From assembly GCF_040807025.1 (NCBI RefSeq), contig NC_090943.1, positions 121,533,900 through 121,597,899 on the forward strand: a stretch of DNA of 64,000 nucleotides, given 5' to 3'. Below are positions 13,131-26,700 of the stretch, piece after piece. Each line of letters starts with the position of its first letter. Within the stretch, counting starts at the first letter, position 1. Both the position numbers and the translations under genes were made by a program. The notes under the pieces were generated by a model that saw only the letters and a list, made by a program, of their open reading frames with translations, did not search any database and was not told where the DNA came from. This DNA is from Struthio camelus. Its lineage: Eukaryota; Chordata; Aves; Struthioniformes; Struthionidae.

Positions 13131-16100
13131 GCAACAGCTGGCACCCGGCTTCTCTGCTTGCACCACCTGGGGAAGGCCTGTGCGCTTTGGAAGCTTCCCC
13201 CAGCCCTTTTGCAGTCCCGCAGGAAATTATCTTTTAAAAGTTTAAAGAGCATGGGAGTTGCGTGGTGCTGAGCCGTGCCGTACCCCAGCCGGCGCCGCAG
13301 GCGGGAAGAGGGCTGAAAAGCAGGGCAGGAGCCGCAGGTGCCGTGAGGAAACATCTCAGAAGATTGGGGTGGGACTTTTGCCCCGAGTTTCAACCTGAGC
13401 GGTTGCTACGAAATCCTTGGGACGTGGATAGTAAGGCACCCTCCGTTATTGGGTATTGTGTATAACTGCACGTATTTTAACATGCAAACATTCTAAGAAT
13501 GGTACACTAAAAGAAGAAAAGAACGTTTCCTAGTTCTTACTGTATTTTATGTAATAAAAGCATCAGCATCCCACCTACTCCATCCATCTTGGCAACGCAG
13601 TGCGGAGTTGTTTACAGCACAGCGCTCTGCCCTTCAGCCGGTTATATCGCAGCTTCTCCTGCTTCCAGATGCTTCAAGGAGTGGCTATCGTTTACCAATG
13701 TTTTGGCTCCAGGGAGTTTGGGACTCTGAAGAATTTAAACCAGTTTTGCCAATAGCATAGGGTTTTCTTTTGTTTGTTTCAAGCAGATCTTTTCTCTTTT
13801 TTTCATATCTGTCCTTTTTCAGGCAACCTGCTGGAATTAGTGGTGCAGAAAGCGTGAAGCACTGGCTGTGTTAGGGTTGAGCGCATTGGCAAACAGCCTT
13901 GCATAGAACTCACTGCACTGTTTTTGTCAATGGTTTTCGCAGCGGAGTGTATTTTACATCCTCTCCTGGTCCAGGATGGGGCAACCTGCCTGCAGAATTC
14001 AGAGCTGTGAGGACAAAGCCTTTCCTGAGGCCAGACCAAGGGAGAAACTTATTTAGGGAGGGAGCTTCCACTTTGTGTGCTGTGTAATCAACCAGTTGAA
14101 TTCATTGCTGCAGGCAATCAAATCCTATGACTAGAAGTATCCGAGTGAAAACTTTGAAACAATACCACTCTTCATTGCCCTTACTTGAATGAAATAACCA
14201 CACTATTGTGGCTGAAGCCGGCATTAGCAACCATACAAGCCAACATGACAGATGTTGATCATTCCTTGTTTTGCGAGGTACTACTGGCAGCTGAGAGAAG
14301 ACAAGAAGCACCGCGCTGCCGCCCCTTTCTGCCTCTGCACGGTTGGCCTCGGCTGCTAGCGGTTTATCCAGGGCTGGAGCAAGGAAGAACTTTTGGAGAG
14401 CACTTCGGACTTGGAAAGGGACCATAATTACTGAGCATTTATTTTGCTATCCCCCCCAAAACTTCACAATTTTGTTTAGAATACAGAGCCTCCCTAACAG
14501 CATATGTTGCTCTGACTCTTTGTTTTCTTCCACATCAGACTAGAAGGTATTAGCCACCTTTGCAATATCCAGCTCAGCAAGGAAGCGCACACATGGAGAA
14601 GATTAGTGAAGTAACATATGAGATATGATACATTGTATGTATGATAGGTTGTACTGTTTTCATACAGTAGAACAGTTAATGACTGAATGTTCATTAATTG
14701 CCTGTCAGTTGCTGGACAGAAATTCAAGATTTGTGCCCCGATGCAGTTCTTCAGAAAGTTACTGCTTGACTATTTGGAGAGCAATACAGCAAACACAGGG
14801 CCTAGTCCTCTTTCTATACCTGTTACATTTACCAGGCTGGCAGAAGACAGGTATAGGTATATACACGCTGATAGTCTCAAATATGATTCCTCCGGTTTTG
14901 CCTTGAATTACCAAGCGCAACTTCCAGCCAATGATGAAAGTACAATTTTCAGGTAGTTCTGAAAGGCTGGCAATAGGAATTTGTTACAGTTGCAAGTTTG
15001 TTGGTGATATTTACTTCATACATGGGAGGAAATAGCCCTGTGAAGTGGTTAATTTGTAGATGGTATGAACCTTATTTACTGTTGAGATAGGAATGCTCTT
15101 TGCTGCTCAAAGCAGCACTGAAGCGAGCTCAAGCAGCTTCTGGAGGCATCCTCCTCCAGCAAAGAAACATGTGATAGAAAATATTTTGATGGAGAATTGT
15201 AACTTGCTGTTCTTATCTGAATGCAGACATATCGGACCAAAAATGTGAGGATTCACTGATCCTCTTTTGACAGGAGGCTCCTAAAACCTGCTAGCAGTTA
15301 TTATATTGTAGAAAAGCTTTTAAATTTCTCTAACTCTACAGAAGACAACTGTATGCTGCTATAGGCTGCATACAAGCCAGCACACAACTGGATCGTGGCA
15401 ACGCAAGGAAGCAACGTTATAACCCGAGGTGTCACAAAGCCACCCGTACGTGACATATACTTCTCCTGTTTTTTACCAGCCATGTAGTCTCAGCCAAAGA
15501 TTCGGTCTTGTGTAATGCACTTTTTTGTTAATATGATTGAATCAGTTTGGTTTGTTTTTCATTCTAAGATGATAAATTGGCTGCATGCACAGAGTTTATA
15601 ACTAGAAACCTGATAGGTAATCTTCAGTAATTTATCCCTCAATGTAGTAAACCGCAGCATTGTGCAACTGAATTCAGATGGACTACTTCGTCCTTAAATG
15701 CATACATGCTCCTTATTGGACGGTGGCAACTGAGCTGATATCAGATGCTGTTTGCTAGCAAGCTGAATGATATCTGCAATTCTTTGTCCTGATGGTGAGC
15801 AGTGTACTGTTTCTATAGCAAAATGCTTTCACTGAACTGTTGTGAAAATAAAGCTACCGCACTAACGCTGTCAAGTAAGTAGCCTCAATAGAAAAAAATC
15901 TTACACAAAAACAGAACACAGAACTGAGGGCATAAACTGGTAGTATATGATTTGGCATAGTAATTTTGAACTATTAGCATGGTTACACTATACCAAGTTT
16001 AAAGTTATACCTTAAAGGGAAGACTTAACAGACAAATTAAGTAATTGTCTGTACTACTGTGTGGGGTTTGTTTCTTGACTCTCATCTTGAGTAGAAAGGC

Positions 16101-18449
16101 AACAAATTCATCCACACAAGGATCTCTTCACTTCTAATTTGTCACCCTTATTTAAAGCCTTACCTGAAAGGTCAAATATTCTTGATTTTTCACTTTTGGC
16201 TCAGAACCCTTAAGCATGTTTTGATACTGATGCAGAGTTAAACAACATATTTGCACATGATAATTTGAGGTACAGTCTGCAGCTGTTAAAATTGTCCTTA
16301 ATCTTCCAATTTGTTTAAAGAAGTTGCAAATGCACCATATTGTTTGAGTTGTTCTATGCAAAAACAAGTATAATCTTTGATGTTTAACTAAAATGTGTAG
16401 TTCTTCTCTATATTTTACATACTGTGTGTTATCCCTGTATTATACTTCTATGTTTACGTATTGTAGCTCCATAAAAGTTAATAGTCAAACTCCCATCAAC
16501 AATAATGAAATTAAGATTTCCTGATGTATGCTTTACATGTGATTCTTAGTCACAAATCAGAGCTTGTCATTCGTACTAATTTTGGCATTTTACCCCTAAT
16601 TTGCATTTACTATGCACTGTCAATCTCTGTACGATTTTCCTAACAGCCATTAAATACCAGTTTGGTTTATTATACAAATCTAAGGCTTATAAGCCTTGGA
16701 TCATAAAGTTTAAAAACTGACTATCAAAGGCATTTGCAATGCTAGACCAATAAAATTCATATGACCTGAAGTTATATACAGATAGAGAATGATCTGTGCT
16801 CAGCTAGTTCCTTTTGTTTTGTAGTAACATAAGGACGTGGCTATTTACCTCCCCCCTTTGGGCAGAGTTGGTAAATAGAATGTAAACATTATTATATTCA
16901 ATCAAAAAGCATTGCTGCAGTTTGCGTAATTTTTTCTTTCCAAACTCTTGGCAGCTTTTCCATGTCTTGCATGTAAATAGCGTTCTTTTTGTTTAAGCTT
17001 TCTAAATTATAGTAAATATTTCTTCCTTAACTTTATGAATATTATTCTTATCTGGCTTAAGCTTTTGGTACTCTAGGATTAGATTTTAGTTCTAAAAAAG
17101 CATCAGTAATGACCAAGCATACTATCTTGCCCCAGCAAGACAGAAGAAAGGAGCTGCATTTCCTCTAGTCATTTAAGCCACTTCCTGACCTTCAGGGTGC
17201 TCTTTTGCTTAATTGTTTTGATTTGAGCTTTGAATGTTTTCTTTTGCTATCTCTGGTTCACAAAGAGAGAACTAATAGACCAAAGGTTAGACTTAGCCAT
17301 CATTTTAAATGTCAAAGCTCATGCAGTGCTGTGAAGAGTATCAGTTTGGGACACTCCTCGCTATTATGAATCAGCTGTTAAATCCTTTTCTGCATCATAC
17401 CAATTTAGCTACTCTGTTATTAATTTAGTATATATAAACATGTTGGAGATTCACTAATTACATTTGTCTCCATTTCAGTTCAGCAAGGTTTACAAAATTA
17501 TAATTAACAATGAAAGGAAATAACAGGCTCCTCAGAGAAATCTGAGAGATGTCTACAATCCATGCAATTTTTATGTTTTATTCTTCTATGTCTTTTTATG
17601 CAGCACAGTCTCTTCCTGATCCAGCGGTAGGCTGCCAAACTCCTTCAATGCTTTTATAGGGGTTATAGATGACAATGGTGAGAAGGAGATTGTTAGCAAA
17701 GTCCTTTCTCTGGTTTTTTTTTTTTTGTTGTTTTGAATGTGGGTGTTCTTTTGAATTAAAAGTGGAGTAGGCAACTTCTGACAAAATATCTGTGAGATTC
17801 AGTTCAATATATCTCAGTCTTCGAGTTTTTTTTTTGTGTTGCATGACTGGGTACATTCTTTTCACTATTATTCAAGGAACAATTAAATCAACTCTGGCCA
17901 TGGCACTGAAGACAATGATAGTGCCAGAAGCCTTGCCGATCTTGAAAAAATTACCTTTCCAATTATCAGATTTGGAACAATTATATGTTTATATTTATTT
18001 AGATATATTAGTTTTCAAATAACATCAGGACAGAGTTCTGTTTTTCTTTTAATTTCAGCTAGTACAGATTGGATTAACTCACTATGAAAAAGAACATTTT
18101 TTCAAACTTCCACCCATGCCATATGAACCTGGGATTTAAGATTTTTGGCTCGGGTATCATCAATAATAGTGTCTGTTAAGTTCTGATATGCACATTAAAA
18201 ACATGTTCTAATATAATTCCAAATTCCAATTGATTTAAATTAAAATTTAGAAGCAAAAAGGTGTGTGAAATTTTTTTCTTGTATCTAGCTCCAAGTATGT
18301 AACAAAATTTTGCCTCCAGACCATCCCTCTGAACTCTTTGCCCTCAGGTTAGAGTCTTACTTAATAGTGGTACTTTCTAGTAGAACTACAAGCCCAAGAA
18401 TATATGTATATAAGCATCATAGGAATTACTACTTTCACATTCAGCTACT
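13131..18449. other. Intergenic region between OSBPL1A and IMPACT, left part
   Basis: About 5.3 kb, AT-rich right of the island. I see no gene, no RNA gene and no repeat family that I can name. Short frames here have no recognisable product. Confidence 0.65.
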
Positions 18450-19260
18450 GCATTTCCAGGATTAACTGTATCCAGGTCTAACCTCTCTTAGAGCTTTTCA
18501 GTGATGACACCTCAATAAACTGTTCAGTGCTCAGCTTTTCCTCATAATTATCTGAATCCTCCTTGCTGCAATCTAAGGTAATATGTGGCTTCATCAGTAC
18601 GTAGTGTTGCCTTCATCTTTGCACCAGATTTTCTGTACTTTAAGACTGCTATCATATCCCTCCCTTTACTCAGGATGACTAACTTCATTATTAGCAAATT
18701 CTTTCAAGCATCTGATCTGAATCTCCCTAACATCCAAATTAAATCTCTAGTACTTCACATCTTTTCTGGGGTGGACAATGAGAACAATGTGTTCTCTTCT
18801 TCATCGCAATCTGTAGCATAGGGAGGATGCTTACCTCTCTCAGACTTCTCTTGAAACTAGAAAACTCCTTCTCTCCAGTCTTTTCAGATGACACAGACTT
18901 TCTAGATTTGCGACTGATTTTATCACTTTAATTCAGGCTTTGTTAATTTAGTGCACATCCTTCCTGAAGGGCAGTGTTAAAATTGGACACAATTCCAGCT
19001 GTGGCTTTAGCAGCTCTACAGCAGGATTACATCACATGTCATATATTACCTCACAAGCATTTGGACATCCCAGTAAGATAGTTCTCCTTTAACCAAAGGC
19101 AGGACATTATTGGTGAATACTTAATGTGGGATTCATTACAACTTCCAAACCTTTTATGTGGAAGTCTCCTTAACCAGTAGTTTTCCATCCTGAATTTATT
19201 CAGCTGATAACACAGTGCTGTATTTGTTTCTGCTCAGTTACCTCCTTTTTGTCACAATCG
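18450..19260 (-). mobile_element. Ancient CR1 LINE relic (3' portion)
   Basis: Read on the plus strand this stretch follows, in order, the antisense of the CR1 3' end: a segment near 18540-18580 (TGAATCCTCCTTGCTGCA), one near 18640-18670 (CTGCTATCATATCCCTC), and one near 18985-19010 (GGACACAATTCCAGCTGTGG), then a segment like the CR1 block after it. It is highly diverged with many indels and no open frame. Family recognition is from memory of CR1 consensus order, so edges are approximate. Confidence 0.6.
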
Positions 19261-19889
19261 TTCCGCATTATAATTCTGTTCTCTGAAGCACGTGCAGATT
19301 CTCTCAGCATTTGTGAAGGAGGAAAACGTAGTTTAACCTTAATTCTTCACAACTAAATCAGTACAAAAATACATTGCAAGGTAGCACAGGAACTACAAAC
19401 TGCTGAAAAAGATGGCACCCATACTTTGCACAAAAGCAAAAAGAGAGACCTTAGAACTTGTATTCTTTACTGAGCAGCTCTGTCTTTAAAACAGATATGG
19501 GAAACTTCTCAATGTTAGAGAAATGAATTGCATTTCTGTAAATATAATGAAAATTTCATGCAACACCGATGATGTTTCTGTAATTGTCTTTTAGAAGAAA
19601 TTATGTAATTACAAGAGAAGAAATTATGTAATTACAAGAATGCCACTTATTCATTTGGGTAGACAGAAGCACCAGGTTGAAACTACTGTATCTACGAAAT
19701 TGTCACGGAAACACAACTGCTTACACAGTATATTTTAAAACTAGGATGTCATGCATAAGGTGGAAACACCATCTGACAAGCGGAATCTTAATTCTGTGGC
19801 AGCATGTGACCCAAGTAGATTTATCCATTTAATAACACTTGTATCTGGACCTAGTTATTCGGGGTGCTTACTGTAGGCACGCATTGGGA
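19261..19889. other. Intergenic region upstream of the IMPACT CpG island
   Basis: Non-coding AT-rich DNA containing a 23-bp tandem duplication. No gene is seen. Confidence 0.65.
19593..19638. repeat. 23-bp perfect tandem duplication
   Basis: The unit starting AGAAGAAATTATGTAATTAC occurs twice head to tail without a mismatch. Confidence 0.95.
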
Positions 19890-19989
19890 CAGCAATTAAA
19901 AGAGGTCCTTGGCCACCGCGCCTTGCAGGGCGCAGGCCGTGGGCAGAGGCCTGGCCTGCTGCTCTGGCAGCGCCAGGGGGCACGGCCCG

Positions 19990-20049
19990 CCTCGGCCAGG
20001 ACCGGGGCGCCTCTCGGTGCCTCGGCCAGGACCGGGGCGCCTCTCGGTC
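19990..20049. repeat. 30-bp tandem duplication in the IMPACT CpG island
   Basis: Two near-identical copies of a 30-bp unit beginning CCTCGGCCAGGACCGGGGCG follow each other directly; a third partial start (CCTCGGCC) follows at 20050. Confidence 0.9.
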
Positions 20050-20511
20050 CCTCGGCCGTCCCGCCGCGGTGCCCCACGGCCGCCTTCCTGGGCCGCTTGG
20101 CACCTTGTCCTCGACGGAGCGCGGCGGCTGCGGCCTTGCACATCTCTCGTAGGGCGCATAAGCCTAAATGGAGACTGGCTGCTACTGTGCTGGGGCAGCG
20201 CACGCACTGTAACAGCGAGCGTCTGCCCTGCAACGAGGGCAGGCGAGCGGCCTAGGTCCACCCCTGCCCGCCGGCTCTCTCGTGTCACGAGTTTGCGAGT
20301 CCTCCGCAGCGGCCGCCTCTCCCCTTTTGTCCTGCTAGCACAAGGGGGCAGCCTGTTGCGATCCGGGCTCCTAGACACGACAGCAGCGCACAGCAAGCAC
20401 CCACCCAGACAGGGAGGGGCGCTACCAGCCGCGCGTGGAGCCGCCGCACCCGCCTGCTATTTGGACACCGCAGCCGCTCAACGCCGACGCGGCTCCCCAC
20501 TGACGCGCACT

Positions 20512-20521
20512 GCGCATGCGC
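20512..20521. promoter_or_regulatory. NRF-1 palindrome (distal)
   Basis: Perfect GCGCATGCGC, the core NRF-1 binding palindrome, about 150 bp upstream of the IMPACT start codon. Confidence 0.65.
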
Positions 20522-20599
20522 TCCCCCCCCCCGGGAGAGGGTGCTGGCAGGGGAAGGGCGGGCGGCTTCGTCGCCGCTACTGCGCAAACTCCGCCGGCG

Positions 20600-20609
20600 G
20601 CGCATGCGC
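20600..20609. promoter_or_regulatory. NRF-1 palindrome (proximal)
   Basis: A second perfect GCGCATGCGC, 88 bp after the first and about 65 bp before the IMPACT start codon. Confidence 0.65.
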
Positions 20610-20672
20610 GCTACTGCTTCCCATCGGCCGCGGGGTGCCCTTTCCCTCCTCTCCGTCTTCCCTCAGGTACCG

Positions 20673-20708
20673 ATGGCGGCGAGTGAGGCAGAGACGGCCC
20701 AGCAGCAA
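20673..20708 (+). CDS. IMPACT: IMPACT coding exon 1
   Basis: ATG at 20673 in the CpG island, with G at +4; it encodes MAASEAETAQQQ and ends before a GTGAGC donor. The start is supported by length agreement with human IMPACT. A CTCAG just upstream at 20662-20666 resembles an acceptor, so an upstream untranslated exon is conceivable. Confidence 0.88.
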
Positions 20709-23700
20709 GTGAGCGGCCGTGGGGGAGGAGAACGCGAGCGGGGAGCAGCGTGCGTGCGAGGCGGGGAGGGTCGCGGGCGGGCGGCACAGCCCCGCCCCCT
20801 CCGTCATGGCGGGGGGCGGGGCTGGCACGTGGGGGGCGCGCGGGGCGCGGGCAGCCCCCTGCCTGCCCCTCCCCCCCCTCCTTCCCGCCCGCCGCTAACG
20901 GCCATCAACGGCTGCGCCAGCCCAGAGGGAAAGGGGATAAAACGCCGAGGAAGCTGGAGGCGTGAGGTGGCTCTTACAGCGGGGATGGAAGGGCGGTGAC
21001 GCTTATCGTTCTCGCTGAGCTGGGCCGCGGCGTGCTCTGTGTTTCGGGGGAAGCTCGTGTCCTGTCAGTGTAAGCACTGAATCAGAATGAGTGGATTTAA
21101 GTAGCCTCTCATGAACCCCAAGTCCCGTGAGGAGCTTCTTGCCGGTAGGCCTTGATAGTGTCCAAATGACAGCTTGATTGTCTTTGCTCAAGCCCTGAGA
21201 GGTGACTACGATTTTGCACTGAAGGTGTTCATTTCAGATTTTTAATAGATAACACTGAAAGCAGCAAGAACGTAGTTGCCCATTTTTTTACTGGGGTTTA
21301 CTGGATAATTTTACTCAGTCTTACACAGCAAAAGCTAATGCTGAGGTCTGGGGGATCTTTATGCTGCTGGATGATGACCCAGCCAGGAGTTGCACTGACT
21401 GGGAGCTGCAGGCATGTGTTGCAGCCGCTTCGCGAGTGACCTTGTCACTGATAAAGAGTTACAGATTATCCACAGAAATACAAAAGATGCTGTTTGTATG
21501 GGAGAACTGAGCAAAGTCTACCTAAGAGTGTGAATCTTGATTGGCGTCCCAGTATTTGTGGCCTTCTGGTAGAGTCAGCTGTAGTGAATTTTGTCACGTT
21601 TGTAAGTGAAGTGTTGAGCAGCATGTGTTAAAATTATGCTTGGCACACAGAGATTATTATTACTTACTTTAACGTACCCTTTTTCTAGCTTGATGAAATT
21701 GAGGCCCTTTCATCCATATATGGTGAAGACTGGTGTATTGTTGATGAAGATGAAAAAATCTATTGCATTAAGATCAGTGATTGTCTGGAACAACCAAAAT
21801 GGACCCTCTGTCTGCAGGTATAGTATTGTTAAAGAGTTTGGCACAGATTATGCTGTTGGACCCTTCCCCCCCCCCCCCCCCCCCCCACAAAACCTTGTGT
21901 CTGCATGAAACCCTTTTAAATAGGATTCAATATGGATCAACAAGCTTCTGGATCAGAGTGCTTCATAGACTTCTCAGTGATGGTTCCTGTAACACATCAG
22001 TGTGCTTGTAACATTTCATGTAACGTTGCATAGCCTAATTCCACACCTGTCCAAAACTAATTTAAGTGGTTTTCCGCAAGTCTCCTCTTTAAATTATTTT
22101 TTTACATTGGCTTTGCATAGGAAAACTGAGTGAACCAGCTGCAGCTGCTTCTAGACATACTTTCTATGAAGCTTGGAGACAAACTGAAGTCAGATCATCT
22201 TAACTGAGTAACTTGCTACTGTGTGTTTACAGCACTGAAAATAGTTTTATTTAGAGGAAGTAACTCTGAAGTGTCTAATTATAGAAGTACAGAGCCCCTT
22301 AAATAAATCCAACAGCCATGCATGTAGCTCCTTCCAAGTTTCTTTTGCGCTTTTATTTACATATTTCATCCCTAAAGATTACTTTATGAAATATATTATT
22401 TGTATGTATAACAGTTATTGGAATTCTAAATATAGACATAAAGGTTTTCGTCATTCTGTAACAACAAAGCCAACTATTTTCTTCATTTGGAACACTAATT
22501 GTTACCCTAATGCTCCGCATCAGAGTCTATAAGTACAGCTCAGGTAGTTGAGAGGAGTAGTCCAGTAAATATTTACACCGAGTTTCTTTCAGGTAGTTTT
22601 GCCTCCAGGATATCCAGCTGCAGAGCCGCCTATTTATCAGCTAAAGTAAGTGAAATTTCTGGTCAAGAATTTTTTTCTTTTTAAATGTTTATATCTCTTT
22701 TCTGAATTACCACTTTAATTGTTTAAAATGTAAGTTGAAGTTCGGTTAAGATGACTCCTTGAATTAAAATATCCTGGGGATGGGGATGTTTCAAGCAGGA
22801 ATATTTACTTTTTCTTCCAAGCCTGCCTCATGGAGCTCTTAACGATAATTCATTTTCTTCCCTCAGAAGTCTTCTTGGGAAAATGTTATTTTGTTGCAAG
22901 GCAACAATTAGACTGTGGCAATATGATGACTGTTGCTTGTTATGTTGGACGCTGATGTCTCGCTGTTTCCCTGAGTACCCCTCTTTTCTGGATCCTTCTT
23001 TCAGATTATCGGGCATGTTTTTTGTCTGAGCACTGACTCGTTTGGGGTGGAACCAAGGACACAAGCCATTTTACTCTTTTCCTTCCCTGCTCCTCACATG
23101 CCTTGGTTCCTGTAAGAAGGAAGTCCTGATATGTAAGCCAAAAGGCAATGGAGACGAGCCAGCCAGATCCCTGATTCCAATGACAGAGGGACCAAGCCTG
23201 CGTGGCGTGATACAGAACATGTCTATCAGCGTTTTAGTTTATTGCTAGGACAATAGAAGATAGTGATGGTAGACTTGAGACTGAGTATAGTTTAATGTGA
23301 GACCAGGAGGATCTTCAGTACAAAACTGAAGGGTCACTGTAAATGTAAGAGGTGCTATCGTGCTGAAGGAGCCAGAAAAGAAAGCTAGTAATACACAAGG
23401 CGACTCTGGAGTGACAGTGGCCTACAATGAAAAATGAGTCCAGCTTTCTTACCTGAGGTGGGCGTAAGTCCAAAGACTGAGTTTTGAAAGGAAACTACAT
23501 GCTCCTGGTTTTACCAATATTTTTAAAAGTGAAATCATGTTCAGCACGAATGTTTGACAAAAGTTTGCTTCTGTGTTTTCTGTCACGTTTATTTTAAAAC
23601 GAACATTTGTTGATCTCAGTAGAGAGGCTGGAATCAGTGTATGGGTACTATTTTCATTGTATGTCTTTTCATCCTAGTGCCTCTTGGCTTCGAGGACAGG

Positions 23701-26700
23701 ATTATGTGGAACTAGCAAATAGCTTGGAAGAAATATACGTGTAAGTGATAGACAGTGGAATATATTAAAAGGAGACAATGGATTTCCAGTTTCATGTCAT
23801 GCTCTATGTGTGTTTTTATGTACCGAAAATGATTATTGCCATACAAAAGTAAGTTTATTTTATAAATCAAAGAGTCAAATATGCTGTATATTTACTATAC
23901 TTAACATTTTGTGAGAACTAAGTGTGTTAAATCCTCAGACTTATTTCTTTCATGTTGTTTAGACCTGGGGCTCTTTATGGATAAAAGCCTTCATTTTGCC
24001 TTCTAATCTGTGGTCCTTTAGAATTTATGAGATTCATAAAGAATCTGGTGCTATGAAGTGCAAGATTTCTCCATCTGTTATGTATTTGGATATTAAACTG
24101 TAAGATGTGAAAATATTTGTTGATATCTTAGAGCAAAGAGGCAAAACAATTTTGTATTAAAAAGCAGTATTTCAGTTAAGGAATGAGTGCATTTTTAACA
24201 TAAATTAAACCACATGTAGAATCTATTAACTATAAAGTAACAGAGACAGTTTATTATCCCGGCGTGCAGCTTAGCAATAACTCATAATGCATGAGAATAA
24301 ACATAACATTTAGAAATACTCAAATTATATGAAGTGCTGTGAAATTGAGGTAATTACCGTAGTAATTGTATAGAGTTTATTTCATCCTTTTAGATGCCAA
24401 AGATGATATAGACTAAGTGAAACTGAAATATGTCATAAGTGAGAATGGTTATGCCCAAAATACTGAAATCTGAACATAAATATTAATTTTTTTATTGGCA
24501 TACTATAAGACAGACAGTACTGTAGCTTGGATGAGGGTTTTTTTATCTAATTACTCCATTGCCTTGGGTAACTGAGTTTCTTAATTAAGTAGCAGACAAT
24601 TTAAGCAAGCAAAATAGAATTTGAAGTTTTAAAAATGGAAAAGGATTCCCAGTAAAAAGTTATGTGGGATCATATTAACCACAAATATTCAGTGGTGCAG
24701 AAGGAACAGAGATTGACCGTAACTCTCTGCTTAGGCACCTGAGTTGCAGGAGTCTCTACAAAGGGTAGAGCTGCTGCAGGTTTTTCCTGTACTTTGTCCT
24801 GAGCATCTGGAGCAAGTTGCCACATAACGACTGCAGTGAGGAATAGTGTACTTCTGAAGCACTCTTCTTTGCAGTGGTCTTGTAGATTGTGTAAATTATG
24901 CTGTTAGGTCGGTCCCTGGGAGCTTTGTTTTGTCTGTATCAATTGCTGTTGAGAAGCCTCCCTGCTCTCCTGTTATTTTTATTTATTCAGCAGAAAATGA
25001 ATGTGTTTCTACATTAGGCTGTGTATGTCATTTTAGACTGTGTTTCAAACCACGACCTCCAATGTAATGTAACGCTAGCTCAGCTTAAACTAAGTGTTGC
25101 ACTCCTGCAGTAGTCACTGATGCACAGAGTATTCCTTGAAAGTCTTTGATCTATCCAAAGGTCTGAGTAATTATCTGGATAATTATCAGGTAAACGTAGG
25201 TGCTCTGCATGGTAACATAGGTACTCTGCATGATTTGCAGGTGTTTTTTTTAGCAATTGTTTAAGTGGTCTACCTGGCTTCCAATCCCTAATGATCTAGA
25301 CTACCTACTTTTGCAATCTAAGACAATTTGAACTACACTGTCAGTCACTAGTCTTCATAATGAGGTGGGAGAAGCAGATATTACAGATCACAAGTCAATT
25401 TGGGGAGACCCGAAGAACTTAAAAATGTAACAAATATGTGGATTTTTTTAATATTCTCAAGGTAAAAATTTTATTCCAGTACAAAGCTTTGTTTCAAGAC
25501 TTAGATACCTAAGTGACAAGAAAAAAAGCAGCGTAGAAAGATGACCTTTAAGACTAAGTGTAACTTGTTAATAATGAATGAAAGTTGAAATTGGGTTATA
25601 ACAGTAGAAATTGCTAGTTACTTGCTCACAGCAGAGAAATCATATTCATGCTCTCTCCTATTCCAAAGCATTTCCTAATAACAACTCCATATTGAGAAAT
25701 ATGCTATGAGATAGGAAATGGTATATATATTTCAGAGAACTACTGTGAAGTTTAATTCTTGATTCTGTAGTTAAAATGTTATAATTAAAACAAATATAAT
25801 TCTTCATGTATTGAAATGGTGCTTCTATATGATAAGCAGAAGCATGAAGTAGGGCACTGACTTGTTCTGGAATCTTTCCAGATTTTGACAGCCCAAATTT
25901 GACCAAGCTATAATCCTTACTGTTCCTTGAATATTTTTCTTGAAATACGTATATCTTTTTGAATTTCTGATTTTATTCAGCAATAGTGCTGTGCACGATT
26001 AGCAAAGTAAGCCTTTAAATATATAATGTTGTTATGGATCTGTACTTACATGTTGCCCCAGATGGTGGCAGTAAGTGTAAAATTTTTAATGAGAATCTGT
26101 GAGTTAGCTAAGGCTCTGAATCTTCGGTTTTGCTTTTCAGACAAACATGAACAACTCGTATCAAAATATTGGGAAAATAACTTTTTGGGACACTGTTTTA
26201 AACGTATTTTGGGTTGTTTGGGTCCTGCTGTGCACAAAGGCAACACTTCTTAGCTCTGAACCTGCACATAAAAAGCATATGTTTATGCTGGTGCCCCCTA
26301 CGTAAGGACTCCCAGACGTAAATCCTTACCTCTCCTCCCTTTCTACAGGACTGCTCCTCACCCAAACTCTAGCCCATCTATCCAGTGCTCCATTTTGTCT
26401 ACTGCCACTGCTGTACTCTGCAGTCCCGCAAACTCAACCCCAGATGTGTGTTCTGAATGCGTGAGTGGGAAAAGAGGGGCACCTTTCCAAGGAAGAGCCA
26501 CTGCAAACATAAAGGGGGAATACTCTCCTACAGCCACAGAGCAGCTGAAGGAGCTCACCACTGGCAGTACAGCACTTTTTTGTAGAGAACAACTGACCCA
26601 AAGAAAGCTCTGAGGCTAGACACCCTCGCTTAGGATTCTTTCAAAAAATTACTCGATAGGGGAGATGGCACCACTTACCCTTTTCTCAGTTGCTTTCACT

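Larger units (their letters stand above)
19890..21010. promoter_or_regulatory. IMPACT: CpG island, IMPACT promoter and first exon
   Basis: A GC- and CpG-rich block spanning the IMPACT start codon at 20673. It carries two perfect NRF-1 palindromes, a 30-bp tandem duplication, a GC box (GGGCGGGGC near 20813) and a CACGTG E-box near 20825. No TATA box is evident, as usual for a broadly expressed gene. Open frames of up to 267 codons in the island lack family signatures and are compositional artefacts. Confidence 0.8.

Noticed and set aside
12029-13393. Many long overlapping frames on both strands (up to 221 codons) in the first CpG island
   Set aside because: High GC removes stop codons; the peptides are Pro/Arg/Gly/Ala-rich, low complexity and match no family.
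19839-20999. Frames of up to 267 codons in the IMPACT CpG island
   Set aside because: Same compositional effect, overlapping on both strands; only the 12-codon IMPACT exon 1 has support.
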